Assembly: GCA_002352665.1 (NCBI GenBank)
Contig: DEIV01000021.1
Location: 1 to 12,406 of the forward strand
DNA length: 12,406 nt
DNA from: Flavobacteriaceae bacterium UBA2765
GTDB taxonomy: Bacteria > Bacteroidota > Bacteroidia > Flavobacteriales > Flavobacteriaceae
Reading direction: 5' to 3'
Under the pieces are notes generated by a model. That model was not told where the DNA came from. It worked only from the letters and a program-made list of their open reading frames with translations, and did no database searches. Of this stretch, positions 1-7,436 are shown one piece after another (the stretch's first letter is position 1; every line of letters begins with the position of its first letter). Position numbers and translations under genes: made by a program.

Positions 1-1
1 T

Positions 2-988
2 GAAGAAATTGAAGCAGGTATTCCGGCCTACGATTTGGCTTTAAAGAGATTAAAAGAGTTGGATACCAAACAATTATGGCAACAAAATAAAATTAAGAAA
101 TACTATATAGAATTAACAGATATAGTGAGAAGTTATATTGAAAGAGAATTGAAAATACCTGCACTAGAATCAACTACTAACGAGTTGATGGAAACCATTA
201 CGGATTTTAATAGTTCAAGTGCATTAAACATACCGGAAGAAACTATTATTAAATTACAAAAGCTATTAAAAGAAGCTGATTTGGTGAAGTTTGCAAAATA
301 TACACCCCTTTCTAATGAGATTGAGTTACATAGAAATGATTCGGATAAAATTGTTGAAAGTATTCATAGTAATATACCGAAAGAAATAAACATAGAAAAG
401 CCGTTATGTCCAATTACAAATGAAGAAATAACAGATAGTGTTTCAATTTACAAGTGGGGTTATCATGTGATTTTCTTTAGTTTTAAGAAAGTAACAGTAG
501 GCGTGTCTTCATTGGGTAAGGAGTTACATCTGAAAAAGCAAAGTTATTTTTGGAAAATAGTTAATGCCATTGGAAATTTATTTATTCGAGTTCCAATACT
601 TGGAGGTACTTTAATCCTGATATGGTTGGTTGTATCATCATATTTATTATTATTTGTTGCCCTTGTAGAATTATTATTTAGAGGGAAATTTATTGATAGA
701 GGAATGTTATATCTTAAACGAGGAAAGGTAGAAGCAAAATCGATTGATAATAAAAAAATTAAGCAAGAAATAAATAAAATTAGAACAGATGATAGATATA
801 TTAAACAATCTTTATTAAGACAAAAACTATCAAAAGTTTTAATTATTCTATCCTTTCTATTACCTTTTATAGTATTTGGATCAATATATATAAGGGATAC
901 TTATTTTAAAACTGAAAAAGAAAAGGAAAAAGAAGCGTTGATTAATAACATTAAAAATATAATCGAAGAAGATGAAGCTGTGGAATAA
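2..988 (+). CDS. BatD-like bat-operon membrane protein, 3' part (partial)
   Basis: The reading frame is open through the left edge (codons start at base 2), so 328 C-terminal residues are visible and the true start lies upstream. A TTG at 35 is in frame but is not a credible start. Residues ~12-122 form a helical cytoplasmic tail with the pattern KYYxELTDIVRxYIE, LESTTNEL and EADLVKFAKYTPLSN. I know this tail from the uncharacterised gene that sits between the DUF58 gene and batA in flavobacterial bat operons. BatD in this window has a related tail. Unlike the homologs I recall, which end soon after this tail, this one continues for ~200 residues. That extension has hydrophobic segments at ~195-225 and ~278-297 and a charged KEKEKE end, and I do not recognise it. 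The gene overlaps batA by 17 bp, so the two are translationally linked. Placement in the Bat complex is inferred from context. Confidence 0.8.
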   Translation, partial: EEIEAGIPAYDLALKRLKELDTKQLWQQNKIKKYYIELTDIVRSYIERELKIPALESTTNELMETITDFNSSSALNIPEETIIKLQKLLKEADLVKFAKYTPLSNEIELHRNDSDKIVESIHSNIPKEINIEKPLCPITNEEITDSVSIYKWGYHVIFFSFKKVTVGVSSLGKELHLKKQSYFWKIVNAIGNLFIRVPILGGTLILIWLVVSSYLLLFVALVELLFRGKFIDRGMLYLKRGKVEAKSIDNKKIKQEINKIRTDDRYIKQSLLRQKLSKVLIILSFLLPFIVFGSIYIRDTYFKTEKEKEKEALINNIKNIIEEDEAVE

Positions 989-1976
989 TTTTGAGTTAAC
1001 CAATCCAGAATTTTTGTGGTTGCTGATACTAGTTCCATTATTGGCAATTTGGTATTTTTTGGTGCGTAATAAAGATACTGCAACATTAACTATGTCTAGT
1101 ACTAAAGGTTTTGCTGAGTCGTCTTTTTTGGTAAAGCTAAAGCCTCTATTATATGTCTTGCGTTTATTGGCCTTAGCAGCTTTGATATTAGCAATGGCCA
1201 GACCAAGAAATGTAGAGGTGAGTAAAAAAATTAAAACCACTAGCGGTATAGATATTGTTATGGCTATTGATGTCTCGGCAAGTATGTTGGCCAAAGATCT
1301 AAAACCAAATCGCTTAGAAGCTTTAAAAGATGTAGCTACATATTTTGTTACACAACGACCAAATGATAGAATTGGTATTGTTGTTTATGCCGGTGAAAGT
1401 TTTACACAGACTCCAATAACAAGTGATAAAAGAATTGTTATCAATACTATTAAAAAATTAAAATGGGGCGATTTAGATGGTGGTACTGCCATTGGCATGG
1501 GATTAGGTTCTGCAGTAAATAGATTAAAGGATAGCAAAGCCAAAAGTAAAGTAATTATATTATTGACAGATGGGGTAAATAATTCAGGCTTTATTGACCC
1601 TAAAACAGCTACTGAACTGGCCAAAGAGCTAAATATTAAGGTATACACTATTGGTATTGGTACCAATGGAACAGCACAGTTTCCTGTAGCCAGAGATGTT
1701 AGCGGACGCTTAATTTTTAAAAGGCAACCTGTAGAAATTGACGAAAATTTATTGAAGTTTATAGCCAATCAAACTGATGGCAAATACTTTAGAGCTACTG
1801 ATAATGAAAAATTGGCCTCAATTTATGATGAAATTAATAAACTTGAAAAAACAAAAATAGAAGAATTTAAATATTATAACTATCAGGAAAAATACCGATT
1901 GTTGGTATTGTTAGCAGGGATGCTTATAGTATTAGAGATGTCATTAAAATATACAATATTTAAAAGTTTTATATAG
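972..1976 (+). CDS. batA: BatA, VWA-domain membrane protein
   Basis: Inner-membrane protein of 334 aa with a von Willebrand factor A domain, part of the Bat (aerotolerance) complex. Hydrophobic segments lie at residues ~14-31 and ~59-76, and another at ~308-326. The VWA domain between them is expected to face the periplasm. The metal-ion-dependent adhesion site is complete: DVSAS (D100, S102, S104), T172 in DGGTAIG, and D200 in LLTDG. This should therefore be a metal-binding protein-interaction domain and not a decayed one. The ATG at 972 overlaps the end of the upstream gene by 17 bp. Order and architecture (two N-terminal helices, VWA, C-terminal helix) match BatA and its paralog BatB, encoded 59 bp downstream. 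Bat proteins were linked to oxygen tolerance in Bacteroides fragilis, but their molecular job is unsettled. Which of the pair is called A or B rests on gene order. Confidence 0.93.
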   Translation: MKLWNNFELTNPEFLWLLILVPLLAIWYFLVRNKDTATLTMSSTKGFAESSFLVKLKPLLYVLRLLALAALILAMARPRNVEVSKKIKTTSGIDIVMAIDVSASMLAKDLKPNRLEALKDVATYFVTQRPNDRIGIVVYAGESFTQTPITSDKRIVINTIKKLKWGDLDGGTAIGMGLGSAVNRLKDSKAKSKVIILLTDGVNNSGFIDPKTATELAKELNIKVYTIGIGTNGTAQFPVARDVSGRLIFKRQPVEIDENLLKFIANQTDGKYFRATDNEKLASIYDEINKLEKTKIEEFKYYNYQEKYRLLVLLAGMLIVLEMSLKYTIFKSFI

Positions 1977-2035
1977 ACAATAGTGTAGTAGATATTTTTT
2001 ACGGTTACAAAGTCAAATAAAAAAATCCGAATAGG

Positions 2036-3079
2036 ATGTATCAATTAGAAGAAAAGACATATTTTTATTATTTTGCAGTCATTGCAGCACTCTTTCTTGC
2101 ATTTTTGCTTATGTCCTTATGGAAAAAACAAAAACAAAAAGCATTTTCTAATAGTAAGTTATTGCATAAATTGAGTCCGGAGACGTCACCGTTTAAATCA
2201 TTTTTCAAAACTTTAATGGTAGCTTTGGCCTTATCTTTTTTAATTATAGCATTGGTGAATCCTAAAATGGGTACCAAGCTTAAAACTATTAAAAGAGAGG
2301 GCGTAGATGTGGTTTTTGCTTTAGATGTTTCTAAAAGCATGTTGGCGGAGGACATTGCACCAAATCGCTTAGAAAAAGCTAAACAAATTATCTCAAAGAT
2401 TATTGATAAATTGGCTAGTGATAGAGTTGGGATTATCATTTATGCCGGTAACGCTTATCCGTTATTGCCTATTACAACCGATCAAGCGGCAGCTAAAATG
2501 TTTTTGCAAAATGCAGATCCTAATATGGTATCATCGCAAGGAACGGCTATTAACGAAGCTTTAAAATTGGCGAAGAGTTATTATGATGATGATGAGCAAA
2601 CCAATAGATATTTATTTTTAATTTCTGATGGTGAAGACCATGAAGAAAATGTAAGTTACATTGCTGATGAAGCGACTAAAGAAGGTATCAAAATATTTAC
2701 AATAGGTGTTGGAAATGCAGATGGAGGCCCTATTCCGATAAAACGAAATGGAAAGCTTATTGGATATAAAAAAGACAGAGAAGGAGAAGTTGTTATGACT
2801 CGACTTAACGATGAAACTTTGCAAAAAATTGCTTCTGAAGGTAACGGAACATATATTTATGGAAATAATACTACTAAAACAGTCGATTATATAAACGATT
2901 TATTGCTTAAAGCAGATAAAACAGAATTTGAAACCAAACAATTTTCTGATTTTAAAGATCAATTTCAATGGTTTATTGGCTTGGGCATTTTATTTTTGGT
3001 ATTAGATGCATTTATGTTCAATAAAAAAACAAAATGGATTCAGAAATTGAACTTGTTTAATGAACAAAAAGAAAAATAA
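2036..3079 (+). CDS. batB: BatB, VWA-domain membrane protein
   Basis: Second VWA membrane protein of the operon, 347 aa, a clear paralog of BatA. The two share xPNRLExxK just after the MIDAS and the later YAG...PIT(S/T)D stretch. Hydrophobic segments lie at ~11-29, ~57-75 and near the C-terminus (~311-330). The MIDAS is intact: DVSKS (D97, S99, S101), T170 in SQGTAIN, and D198 in LISDGED. As in BatA, the VWA domain should lie outside the inner membrane and bind partners through a divalent metal. The ATG at 2036 is preceded by a short A-rich leader without a strong Shine-Dalgarno sequence, as is usual in Bacteroidota. The stop codon at 3077-3079 lies within a few bases of the batC start, supporting cotranscription. 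Confidence 0.93.
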   Translation: MYQLEEKTYFYYFAVIAALFLAFLLMSLWKKQKQKAFSNSKLLHKLSPETSPFKSFFKTLMVALALSFLIIALVNPKMGTKLKTIKREGVDVVFALDVSKSMLAEDIAPNRLEKAKQIISKIIDKLASDRVGIIIYAGNAYPLLPITTDQAAAKMFLQNADPNMVSSQGTAINEALKLAKSYYDDDEQTNRYLFLISDGEDHEENVSYIADEATKEGIKIFTIGVGNADGGPIPIKRNGKLIGYKKDREGEVVMTRLNDETLQKIASEGNGTYIYGNNTTKTVDYINDLLLKADKTEFETKQFSDFKDQFQWFIGLGILFLVLDAFMFNKKTKWIQKLNLFNEQKEK

Positions 3080-3080
3080 T

Positions 3081-3911
3081 ATGAATAGGATTTTAACGGT
3101 ACTTTTTTTGATAATTTCAATAACAGGGTTTGCTCAAAAAAAAGAGAAAGATAAGAAACCTAAGGTTGAACAAGAAGAGAAAGAACTTATACGTTCTGGC
3201 AATGATTTTTACAACCAGCAAAATTATGTTGAAGCAGAAGTAAAGTATAAAAAAGCAGTAGGGCAAAATCCAAATTACGAAAAAGCAAATTATAATTTGG
3301 GGAATGCCATATATCAACAAGATAGATATAAAGAGGCTTTGCCAATGTACGAACTGGTTTCAAAAACGTCAGAGAATAAAATAACCAAGGCGGAATCTTT
3401 CCATAATATTGGGAATGCCATGATGAAAGAAAAACAATATGCTCAAGCTATTGAAGCTTATAAAAATGCATTAAGAAATAGTTCTAAAGATGATGAAACA
3501 CGTTATAATTTAGCCTTGGCTCAAAAATTATTAAAAAAAGAGCAAAATCAAAAAGAGGATAACAAAGACAAAAAAGACAAGGATAAAAAGAAAAACGATA
3601 AAAACGAAGACAAGGATAAGGAAAATAAGGATAAAAATAAAGACGAAGAAAATAAAGATAAAGACAAGGATAAAAAGGGGGATAATAAAGACGATAAAAA
3701 AGATAAAGAGAGTGAGAACAAAGATAAAAATGATGAAAAAGGAGATAAAGATAAAGACAAACAGCCCCCAAAGTCTCAGCCAAGTCAATTAACACCGCAA
3801 CAGGTAAAACAATTGCTAGAGGCCATGAGTAATGAAGAAAATAAAACACAGAAAAAAGTAAATGCTAAAAAGGCTGAGGGTAAAAAAATAAAACAAGAAA
3901 AGGATTGGTAA
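3081..3911 (+). CDS. batC: BatC, exported TPR protein with K/D/E/N-rich linker
   Basis: Exported tetratricopeptide-repeat protein of the Bat operon. Taking ATG 3081 (1 nt after the batB stop) gives 276 aa with a 19-residue signal peptide ending GFAQ, the same length as in BatE. An in-frame ATG at 3060 would add 7 residues and overlap batB by 20 bp, and it cannot be excluded. Residues ~36-138 hold about three TPRs (RSGNDFYNQQNYVEAE, YNLGNAIYQQDRYKEAL, HNIGNAMMKEKQYAQAIEAY), which are protein-binding helical hairpins. Residues ~153-227 are an extreme low-complexity tract of K, D, E and N, probably disordered. The tail from ~237 (LTPQQVKQLLEAMSNEE) to the final KDW resembles the conserved C-terminal element of BatC proteins. 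TPR domains in BatC and BatE are thought to assemble the periplasmic part of the complex. Confidence 0.9.
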   Translation: MNRILTVLFLIISITGFAQKKEKDKKPKVEQEEKELIRSGNDFYNQQNYVEAEVKYKKAVGQNPNYEKANYNLGNAIYQQDRYKEALPMYELVSKTSENKITKAESFHNIGNAMMKEKQYAQAIEAYKNALRNSSKDDETRYNLALAQKLLKKEQNQKEDNKDKKDKDKKKNDKNEDKDKENKDKNKDEENKDKDKDKKGDNKDDKKDKESENKDKNDEKGDKDKDKQPPKSQPSQLTPQQVKQLLEAMSNEENKTQKKVNAKKAEGKKIKQEKDW

Positions 3912-3912
3912 A

Positions 3913-3939
3913 CCATTCCAACCTTCATCAATGGAAAGG
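3913..3939 (+). terminator. Hairpin after batC (possible attenuator)
   Basis: Starting two bases after the batC stop, CCATTCCA (3913-3920) can pair with TGGAAAGG (3932-3939). This gives an 8-bp stem with one A-A mismatch and an 11-nt loop. An A-rich stretch follows instead of a clean T run, so it would be a weak terminator at best. It could slow transcription or limit mRNA decay between batC and batD. Seen in sequence; function inferred. Confidence 0.3.
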
Positions 3940-3960
3940 GAATTAAAAACTCGAGAATTT

Positions 3961-3968
3961 TATATTTG
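3961..3968 (+). promoter_or_regulatory. Promoter-like -7 box upstream of batD
   Basis: TATATTTG matches the Bacteroidota -7 consensus TAnnTTTG and lies about 50 bp before the batD ATG. I see no convincing -33 TTG box at the usual ~19-bp spacing, so it is only a candidate internal promoter. A perfect 8-bp palindrome, TAAGCTTA, lies at 3991-3998 in the would-be leader. Confidence 0.28.
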
Positions 3969-4019
3969 TCATTCCTGAGCAGGTAGTGCCTAAGCTTAAG
4001 AAGAGTTTAAATAAAATTA

Positions 4020-5786
4020 ATGTTTAGAAAGAATAAAATATTAATAGTGTTACTAATTGTGAGTCAGCAACTATTGGCTCAGAATGTGTCGTTTAAATCT
4101 GTTGTTAGTAAAAATAGATTGGGTTTAAACGAAAGGGTACGTATTACATTTACTATAAATAAGCAAGGAGGAGATAATTTTACACCTCCAAATTTTAAAG
4201 ATTTTAAAGTGTTGTCTGGGCCAATGCAAGCCACTAGTTTTTCTGATTTTAATGGTGAAACATCTTTTAAGATGTCTTATTCCTATGTCATTCAACCAAA
4301 GAGAAAGGGTGTAATAACCATTCCTTCCGCCAGTATAGAATTTAATGGAAATACCTTTAAAACCAATACGGTTAAAATAACAGTTACCGGTGCGGTGGCG
4401 ATTCCAAAAGACCCCAATGATCCTAAATATATTGCTTCACAAAATATCCATCTTATAGCTGAAATTTCAAATGCTAGCCCTTATGTAGGAGAAAGTATTT
4501 CAATAGTCTATAAAATTTTTGTTGATGTAAATAAAGTTAATGTTAGAAATACTCGCGAAATAGAGTCGCCTTCTTTTAACGGATTTTGGAATCAGAATAT
4601 TGAAGTTAAACAATGGGAACCTAAAGAAGGAAATTTTCAAGGCAAACCACATCGTTATGCCATTATTAGAAAGGTAGTACTGATACCGCAAAAATCTGGT
4701 AAATTAACAATTGGTCCTTTAGAAATGGAGATTGGAGCAGGAATTCCCATTGGTAGAAGAGATCTATTTGGCAATTTGATTACCAGAAATTATAATTTCG
4801 TTACTTCTACGGGAGAACGTACAGTTAATGTAAAATCCTTACCAACAGAAAATAAACCTATAGATTTTACTGGAGCCGTAGGTGATTTTGATTTCAAAAT
4901 TACCGCTGATAAAACAGAATTAAAGGCCAATGAACCCGCACAAATAAAAGTAGAGGTTTCAGGTAAAGGAAACTTAAAAATGGTTGAACTTCCTAAAATT
5001 GAAACCCCAAAAGGCTTAGAAAAATATGAACCTGAGCACAAAGAAAATATTAGGACATCTTTAGGAGGATTTTCAGGTAATGTATATGATCAATATACAG
5101 TTGTACCTCAATTTAGAGGTAAATACAAAATACCTCAAGTGGCTTTTTCGTATTTTAGTATAAAAGAAAAAGCTTATAAGACAATTGCATCTGATGTCAT
5201 TATAATAAATGCACCAGAGGGCAAAGTACAAACTGATGATAATGACACATCAATTGTTAAAAGGAATGTTATAAGTAATGCTAAAGATATTAGATTTATT
5301 AGTACAAATGCTAATTTAGAACCAAGAAATTTTACTAATGATTTCTTCGGGTCTAAGTTGTTTTATGCTTTATTGATTTTACCTTTATTTGCTATTCCAT
5401 TTGGGATTTTTATTGGGATAAAAAAACAAAAAAGAGAAAGTGATATTGTTGGTGTTAAAAGTAGAAAAGCTGATAAATTGGCTAAAAAATATTTAACGGA
5501 AGCTAAAAAACAGTTGGGCAATAAAGAACAATTTTATATTGCTTTAGAAAGGGCATTACACAATTATTTAAAAGCAAAATTACATGTTGAAACAACTGAT
5601 ATTAGCAAAGAAAAAATAAGTGAGTTATTATTTGAACGTTCCGTTGACAAAAATGCTATTGATGAATTCATTAAAGTACTAGATGATTGCGATTATGCCC
5701 GATATACGCCTACTAGTAATGTAAAAATGCAACAAGAATATAAAAAGGCCAGAAAAATAATTGCAAAAATTGACAAAAATTTATAA
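4020..5786 (+). CDS. batD: BatD, exported/anchored Ig-like protein
   Basis: Large bat-operon protein, 588 aa. It has a signal peptide (residues 1-21, ending LLAQ), then a long beta-rich periplasmic region (~22-440), as expected of the BatD family. A single hydrophobic anchor lies at ~446-467, followed by a lysine-rich stop-transfer and a cytoplasmic helical tail (~480-588). Characteristic stretches are SVVSKNRLGLNERVRITF near the N-terminus and GNLKMVELPKIETPKGLEKYEP mid-protein. The tail (EQFYIALERALHNYL and DYARYTPTSN) resembles the tail of the first gene in this window, suggesting both dock to a shared cytoplasmic partner, plausibly the MoxR ATPase (inference). The gene starts 108 bp after batC, the largest gap in the operon, and ends 19 bp before the preferred batE start. 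Confidence 0.92.
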   Translation: MFRKNKILIVLLIVSQQLLAQNVSFKSVVSKNRLGLNERVRITFTINKQGGDNFTPPNFKDFKVLSGPMQATSFSDFNGETSFKMSYSYVIQPKRKGVITIPSASIEFNGNTFKTNTVKITVTGAVAIPKDPNDPKYIASQNIHLIAEISNASPYVGESISIVYKIFVDVNKVNVRNTREIESPSFNGFWNQNIEVKQWEPKEGNFQGKPHRYAIIRKVVLIPQKSGKLTIGPLEMEIGAGIPIGRRDLFGNLITRNYNFVTSTGERTVNVKSLPTENKPIDFTGAVGDFDFKITADKTELKANEPAQIKVEVSGKGNLKMVELPKIETPKGLEKYEPEHKENIRTSLGGFSGNVYDQYTVVPQFRGKYKIPQVAFSYFSIKEKAYKTIASDVIIINAPEGKVQTDDNDTSIVKRNVISNAKDIRFISTNANLEPRNFTNDFFGSKLFYALLILPLFAIPFGIFIGIKKQKRESDIVGVKSRKADKLAKKYLTEAKKQLGNKEQFYIALERALHNYLKAKLHVETTDISKEKISELLFERSVDKNAIDEFIKVLDDCDYARYTPTSNVKMQQEYKKARKIIAKIDKNL

Positions 5787-5805
5787 AAATTTGAGGGCTA
5801 AAAAA

Positions 5806-6555
5806 ATGAAACAAATAATTTTTACTATATTATTTATTATAACTTCTGTTTTATATGCACAAGTTGATAGTTTGTTTGCTAAAGCGAATAAATTATATCA
5901 AAATGAAAAATATAGTGAAGCTCTAGAGGTATATAAAGAAATTGAAAAGCACAATATTAATGACGACGATTTATTATATAATATTGCCAATACATATTAT
6001 AAAATGAATAAAGTGGCACCTGCCATTTATTATTATGAAAAAGTATTGTTACAAAATCCTCATCATGCAGATGCAATATTCAATTTAGCTTTTGCAAAAC
6101 AAATGGCTCTTGATAATATTGAACCATTGCCCAAAACACTATTCCAGAAGATTAATGAAGGCCTAATTTTAAAGTTAACCTATAATACATGGGCATGGTT
6201 AGCAGTTGGGTTCTCTTTTCTTTTTGCGATATTATTTTTATTATATCATTTTTCTTTTAGTTCAGGCAGTAAACGTGTTTATTTTATAACGAGTTTTGTA
6301 AGTGCAATTTTAGCTTTGTTAACTATTGTAATAGCCTATAAGAATTATAATTATGTCAAGTCTATTAAACAAGCCATAGTTTTTGCACAACAAACTGAGG
6401 TAAAAACAGCACCGACTTTATCTAGTGAAGTAAGCTTTTTACTGCATGAAGGTACTAAAGTTAATGTATTAGAAAGTCTTGATAATTGGAAAAAGATTAA
6501 AATTGCTGATGGTAAAATTGGCTGGATTGTAGCTGATGATATGAAAGAGCTTTAA
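5806..6555 (+). CDS. batE: BatE, TPR and SH3-like membrane protein
   Basis: Last gene of the bat operon, 249 aa from ATG 5806. A TTG at 5761 is in frame but would overlap batD and place a charged stretch before the signal peptide. The ATG product begins with a 19-residue signal peptide ending LYAQ, like BatC. Residues ~20-100 contain TPR-like hairpins (ANKLYQNEKYSEALEVYKEIE, LLYNIANTYYKMNKVAPAIYYYEKVL). Two membrane helices follow at ~129-151 and ~158-178. Residues ~196-249 look like a bacterial SH3 domain (TAPTLSSEVSFLLHEGTKVNV, then NWKKIKIADGKIGWI). The order TPR, two helices, SH3 is that of flavobacterial BatE. It probably interacts with BatC and the VWA proteins at the membrane. The unit ends here and the next gene is on the opposite strand. 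Confidence 0.9.
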   Translation: MKQIIFTILFIITSVLYAQVDSLFAKANKLYQNEKYSEALEVYKEIEKHNINDDDLLYNIANTYYKMNKVAPAIYYYEKVLLQNPHHADAIFNLAFAKQMALDNIEPLPKTLFQKINEGLILKLTYNTWAWLAVGFSFLFAILFLLYHFSFSSGSKRVYFITSFVSAILALLTIVIAYKNYNYVKSIKQAIVFAQQTEVKTAPTLSSEVSFLLHEGTKVNVLESLDNWKKIKIADGKIGWIVADDMKEL

Positions 6556-6580
6556 CTCAGGTTTAATAATGTAGAATCCA

Positions 6581-6600
6581 GACTTTCCAGTATTAAGGTC
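6581..6600. terminator. Weak hairpin between convergent genes
   Basis: GACTTT and AAGGTC form a 6-bp stem (one G-U pair as + strand RNA) around an 8-nt loop. The hairpin lies in the 85-bp gap where batE (+) and the methyltransferase (-) converge. No strong T run follows. It is a candidate terminator for batE only by position. Confidence 0.2.
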
Positions 6601-6611
6601 TTGAGACGATC

Positions 6612-6626
6612 CCTATAGCTATCAGG
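6612..6626. repeat. ATAGCTAT-centred palindromic intergenic repeat
   Basis: CCTATAGCTATCAGG contains the perfect palindrome ATAGCTAT with flanking CCT/AGG arms and one bulged C, inside the convergent gap after batE. It resembles CCCGATAGCTATCGGG-type dispersed intergenic palindromes that I recall from flavobacterial genomes. Here it appears as a degenerate copy and may also serve as a two-way terminator hairpin. Only one copy lies in this window, so its repeat status is inferred. Confidence 0.35.
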
Positions 6627-6640
6627 ACAGGATGACTGCA

Positions 6641-7408
6641 TTATTTAAAACATACAGGTAAAATTTCATCTTTCATTAAACGATAAGTATCAATTTCAGT
6701 AGCAGATATTTTTTTTGAATAATTTACTTCATCAACTTTAAAACCAACAGCTCTTAATCGGTTAAAATAGTCACTACCATAGACACGAACATGATCATAT
6801 TGTCCAAAATGTTTAGCACGTTCTTCGGGTGAGGTGATACTAAAATCTTCATAAGTGCTTGCTCTTGAATAATCTTGTGGTATTTGAAAAATTCCCATGC
6901 CACCGGGTTTTAAAACACGATACAATTCTTGCATGGCCTTTTTATCATTTTCTATATGTTCTAATACATGATTGCAAAAAATAATATCAAAGCTATTTTC
7001 CTCAAAAGGTAAATTGAGTATATCAGCTTTAACATCAACAATAGGAGAGTAGAGGTCAGCTGTAATAAGATCAATATGTTTTAATTTTTTAAATCGTTTT
7101 AAGAAGCATTGTTCCGGTGCCATATGCAATACTTTCTTTGGTTTTGAAATGTCAAAGAAATTGGTTTTATTTTGTAAGTAAAGCCATAATAGTCGATGTC
7201 TTTCTAGAGATAGTGTGCTAGGCGAAAGTACATTAGGGCGTTGTGTACCATATCCATAAGGTAAAAATTTCCGAAAACTTTTTCCGTCTATAGGATCAGT
7301 ATATCTTGATCCTTTTAGATAAAAAGCAAATAATGGTCGAACCCAATAACTTAATTTAATTAAGATGGGTCTGGGTATGGTATTTAGTATGTATTTAAAA
7401 ATAGACAC
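6641..7408 (-). CDS. SAM-dependent methyltransferase (class I, Methyltransf_11 type)
   Basis: Class I methyltransferase, 255 aa, substrate unknown. The Rossmann core runs from ~92: KKVLHMAPEQ (strand 1, an atypical SAM loop lacking GxGxG), ITADLY with the acidic D118, KADILNLPFEENSFDIIFCNHVLEHIE, then LKPGGMGIFQIP (~167-177). The N-terminal part (TDPIDGKSFRKFLPYG...SLERHRLLWLYL, ~37-78) sits where related methyltransferases carry a four-cysteine zinc ribbon; no cysteine remains there. The start codon is GTG at 7408. No ATG occurs in frame before an upstream stop, and the GTG lies inside the inverted repeat bounding the neighbouring GxxExxY unit. It is co-directional with map and was probably its direct downstream neighbour before that unit arrived. 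Confidence 0.85.
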   Translation of the reverse strand: MSIFKYILNTIPRPILIKLSYWVRPLFAFYLKGSRYTDPIDGKSFRKFLPYGYGTQRPNVLSPSTLSLERHRLLWLYLQNKTNFFDISKPKKVLHMAPEQCFLKRFKKLKHIDLITADLYSPIVDVKADILNLPFEENSFDIIFCNHVLEHIENDKKAMQELYRVLKPGGMGIFQIPQDYSRASTYEDFSITSPEERAKHFGQYDHVRVYGSDYFNRLRAVGFKVDEVNYSKKISATEIDTYRLMKDEILPVCFK

Positions 7409-7427
7409 GAATTTGACTAATTTTTAC
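7403..7427 (+). repeat. Left terminal inverted repeat of GxxExxY unit
   Basis: This 25-bp arm pairs with 7829-7853 in reverse complement at 22 of 25 positions. It starts AGACAC, followed by AATTT, ACTAATTTT and AC separated by single variable bases. In minus-strand sense it shows three spaced hexamers: CCAGTA, TTAGTC and TTCGTG. The outermost GTG of that strand is the methyltransferase start codon. Confidence 0.75.
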
Positions 7428-7436
7428 TGGTTGTTT

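Noticed and set aside
881..1294. Minus-strand frame of 137 codons opposite the batA start
   Set aside because: It lies wholly opposite two well-supported + strand genes and has no recognisable domain.
1977..2035. Internal promoter between batA and batB
   Set aside because: The 59-bp gap is AT-rich but has no TAnnTTTG box; read-through from batA is more likely.
3536..3764. CRISPR-like or regular tandem repeat
   Set aside because: The repetition comes from biased codons (AAA/AAG/GAT/GAC/GAA) with no fixed period or spacer pattern.
3484..3849. Long open frames on the minus strand opposite batC
   Set aside because: They are the complement of the K/D/E/N-rich repeat and give only F/L/S/Y-rich nonsense. 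batC itself is well supported.
5761..5805. TTG 5761 as the batE start
   Set aside because: It would overlap batD and add 15 charged residues before an otherwise standard 19-residue signal peptide; ATG 5806 fits better.
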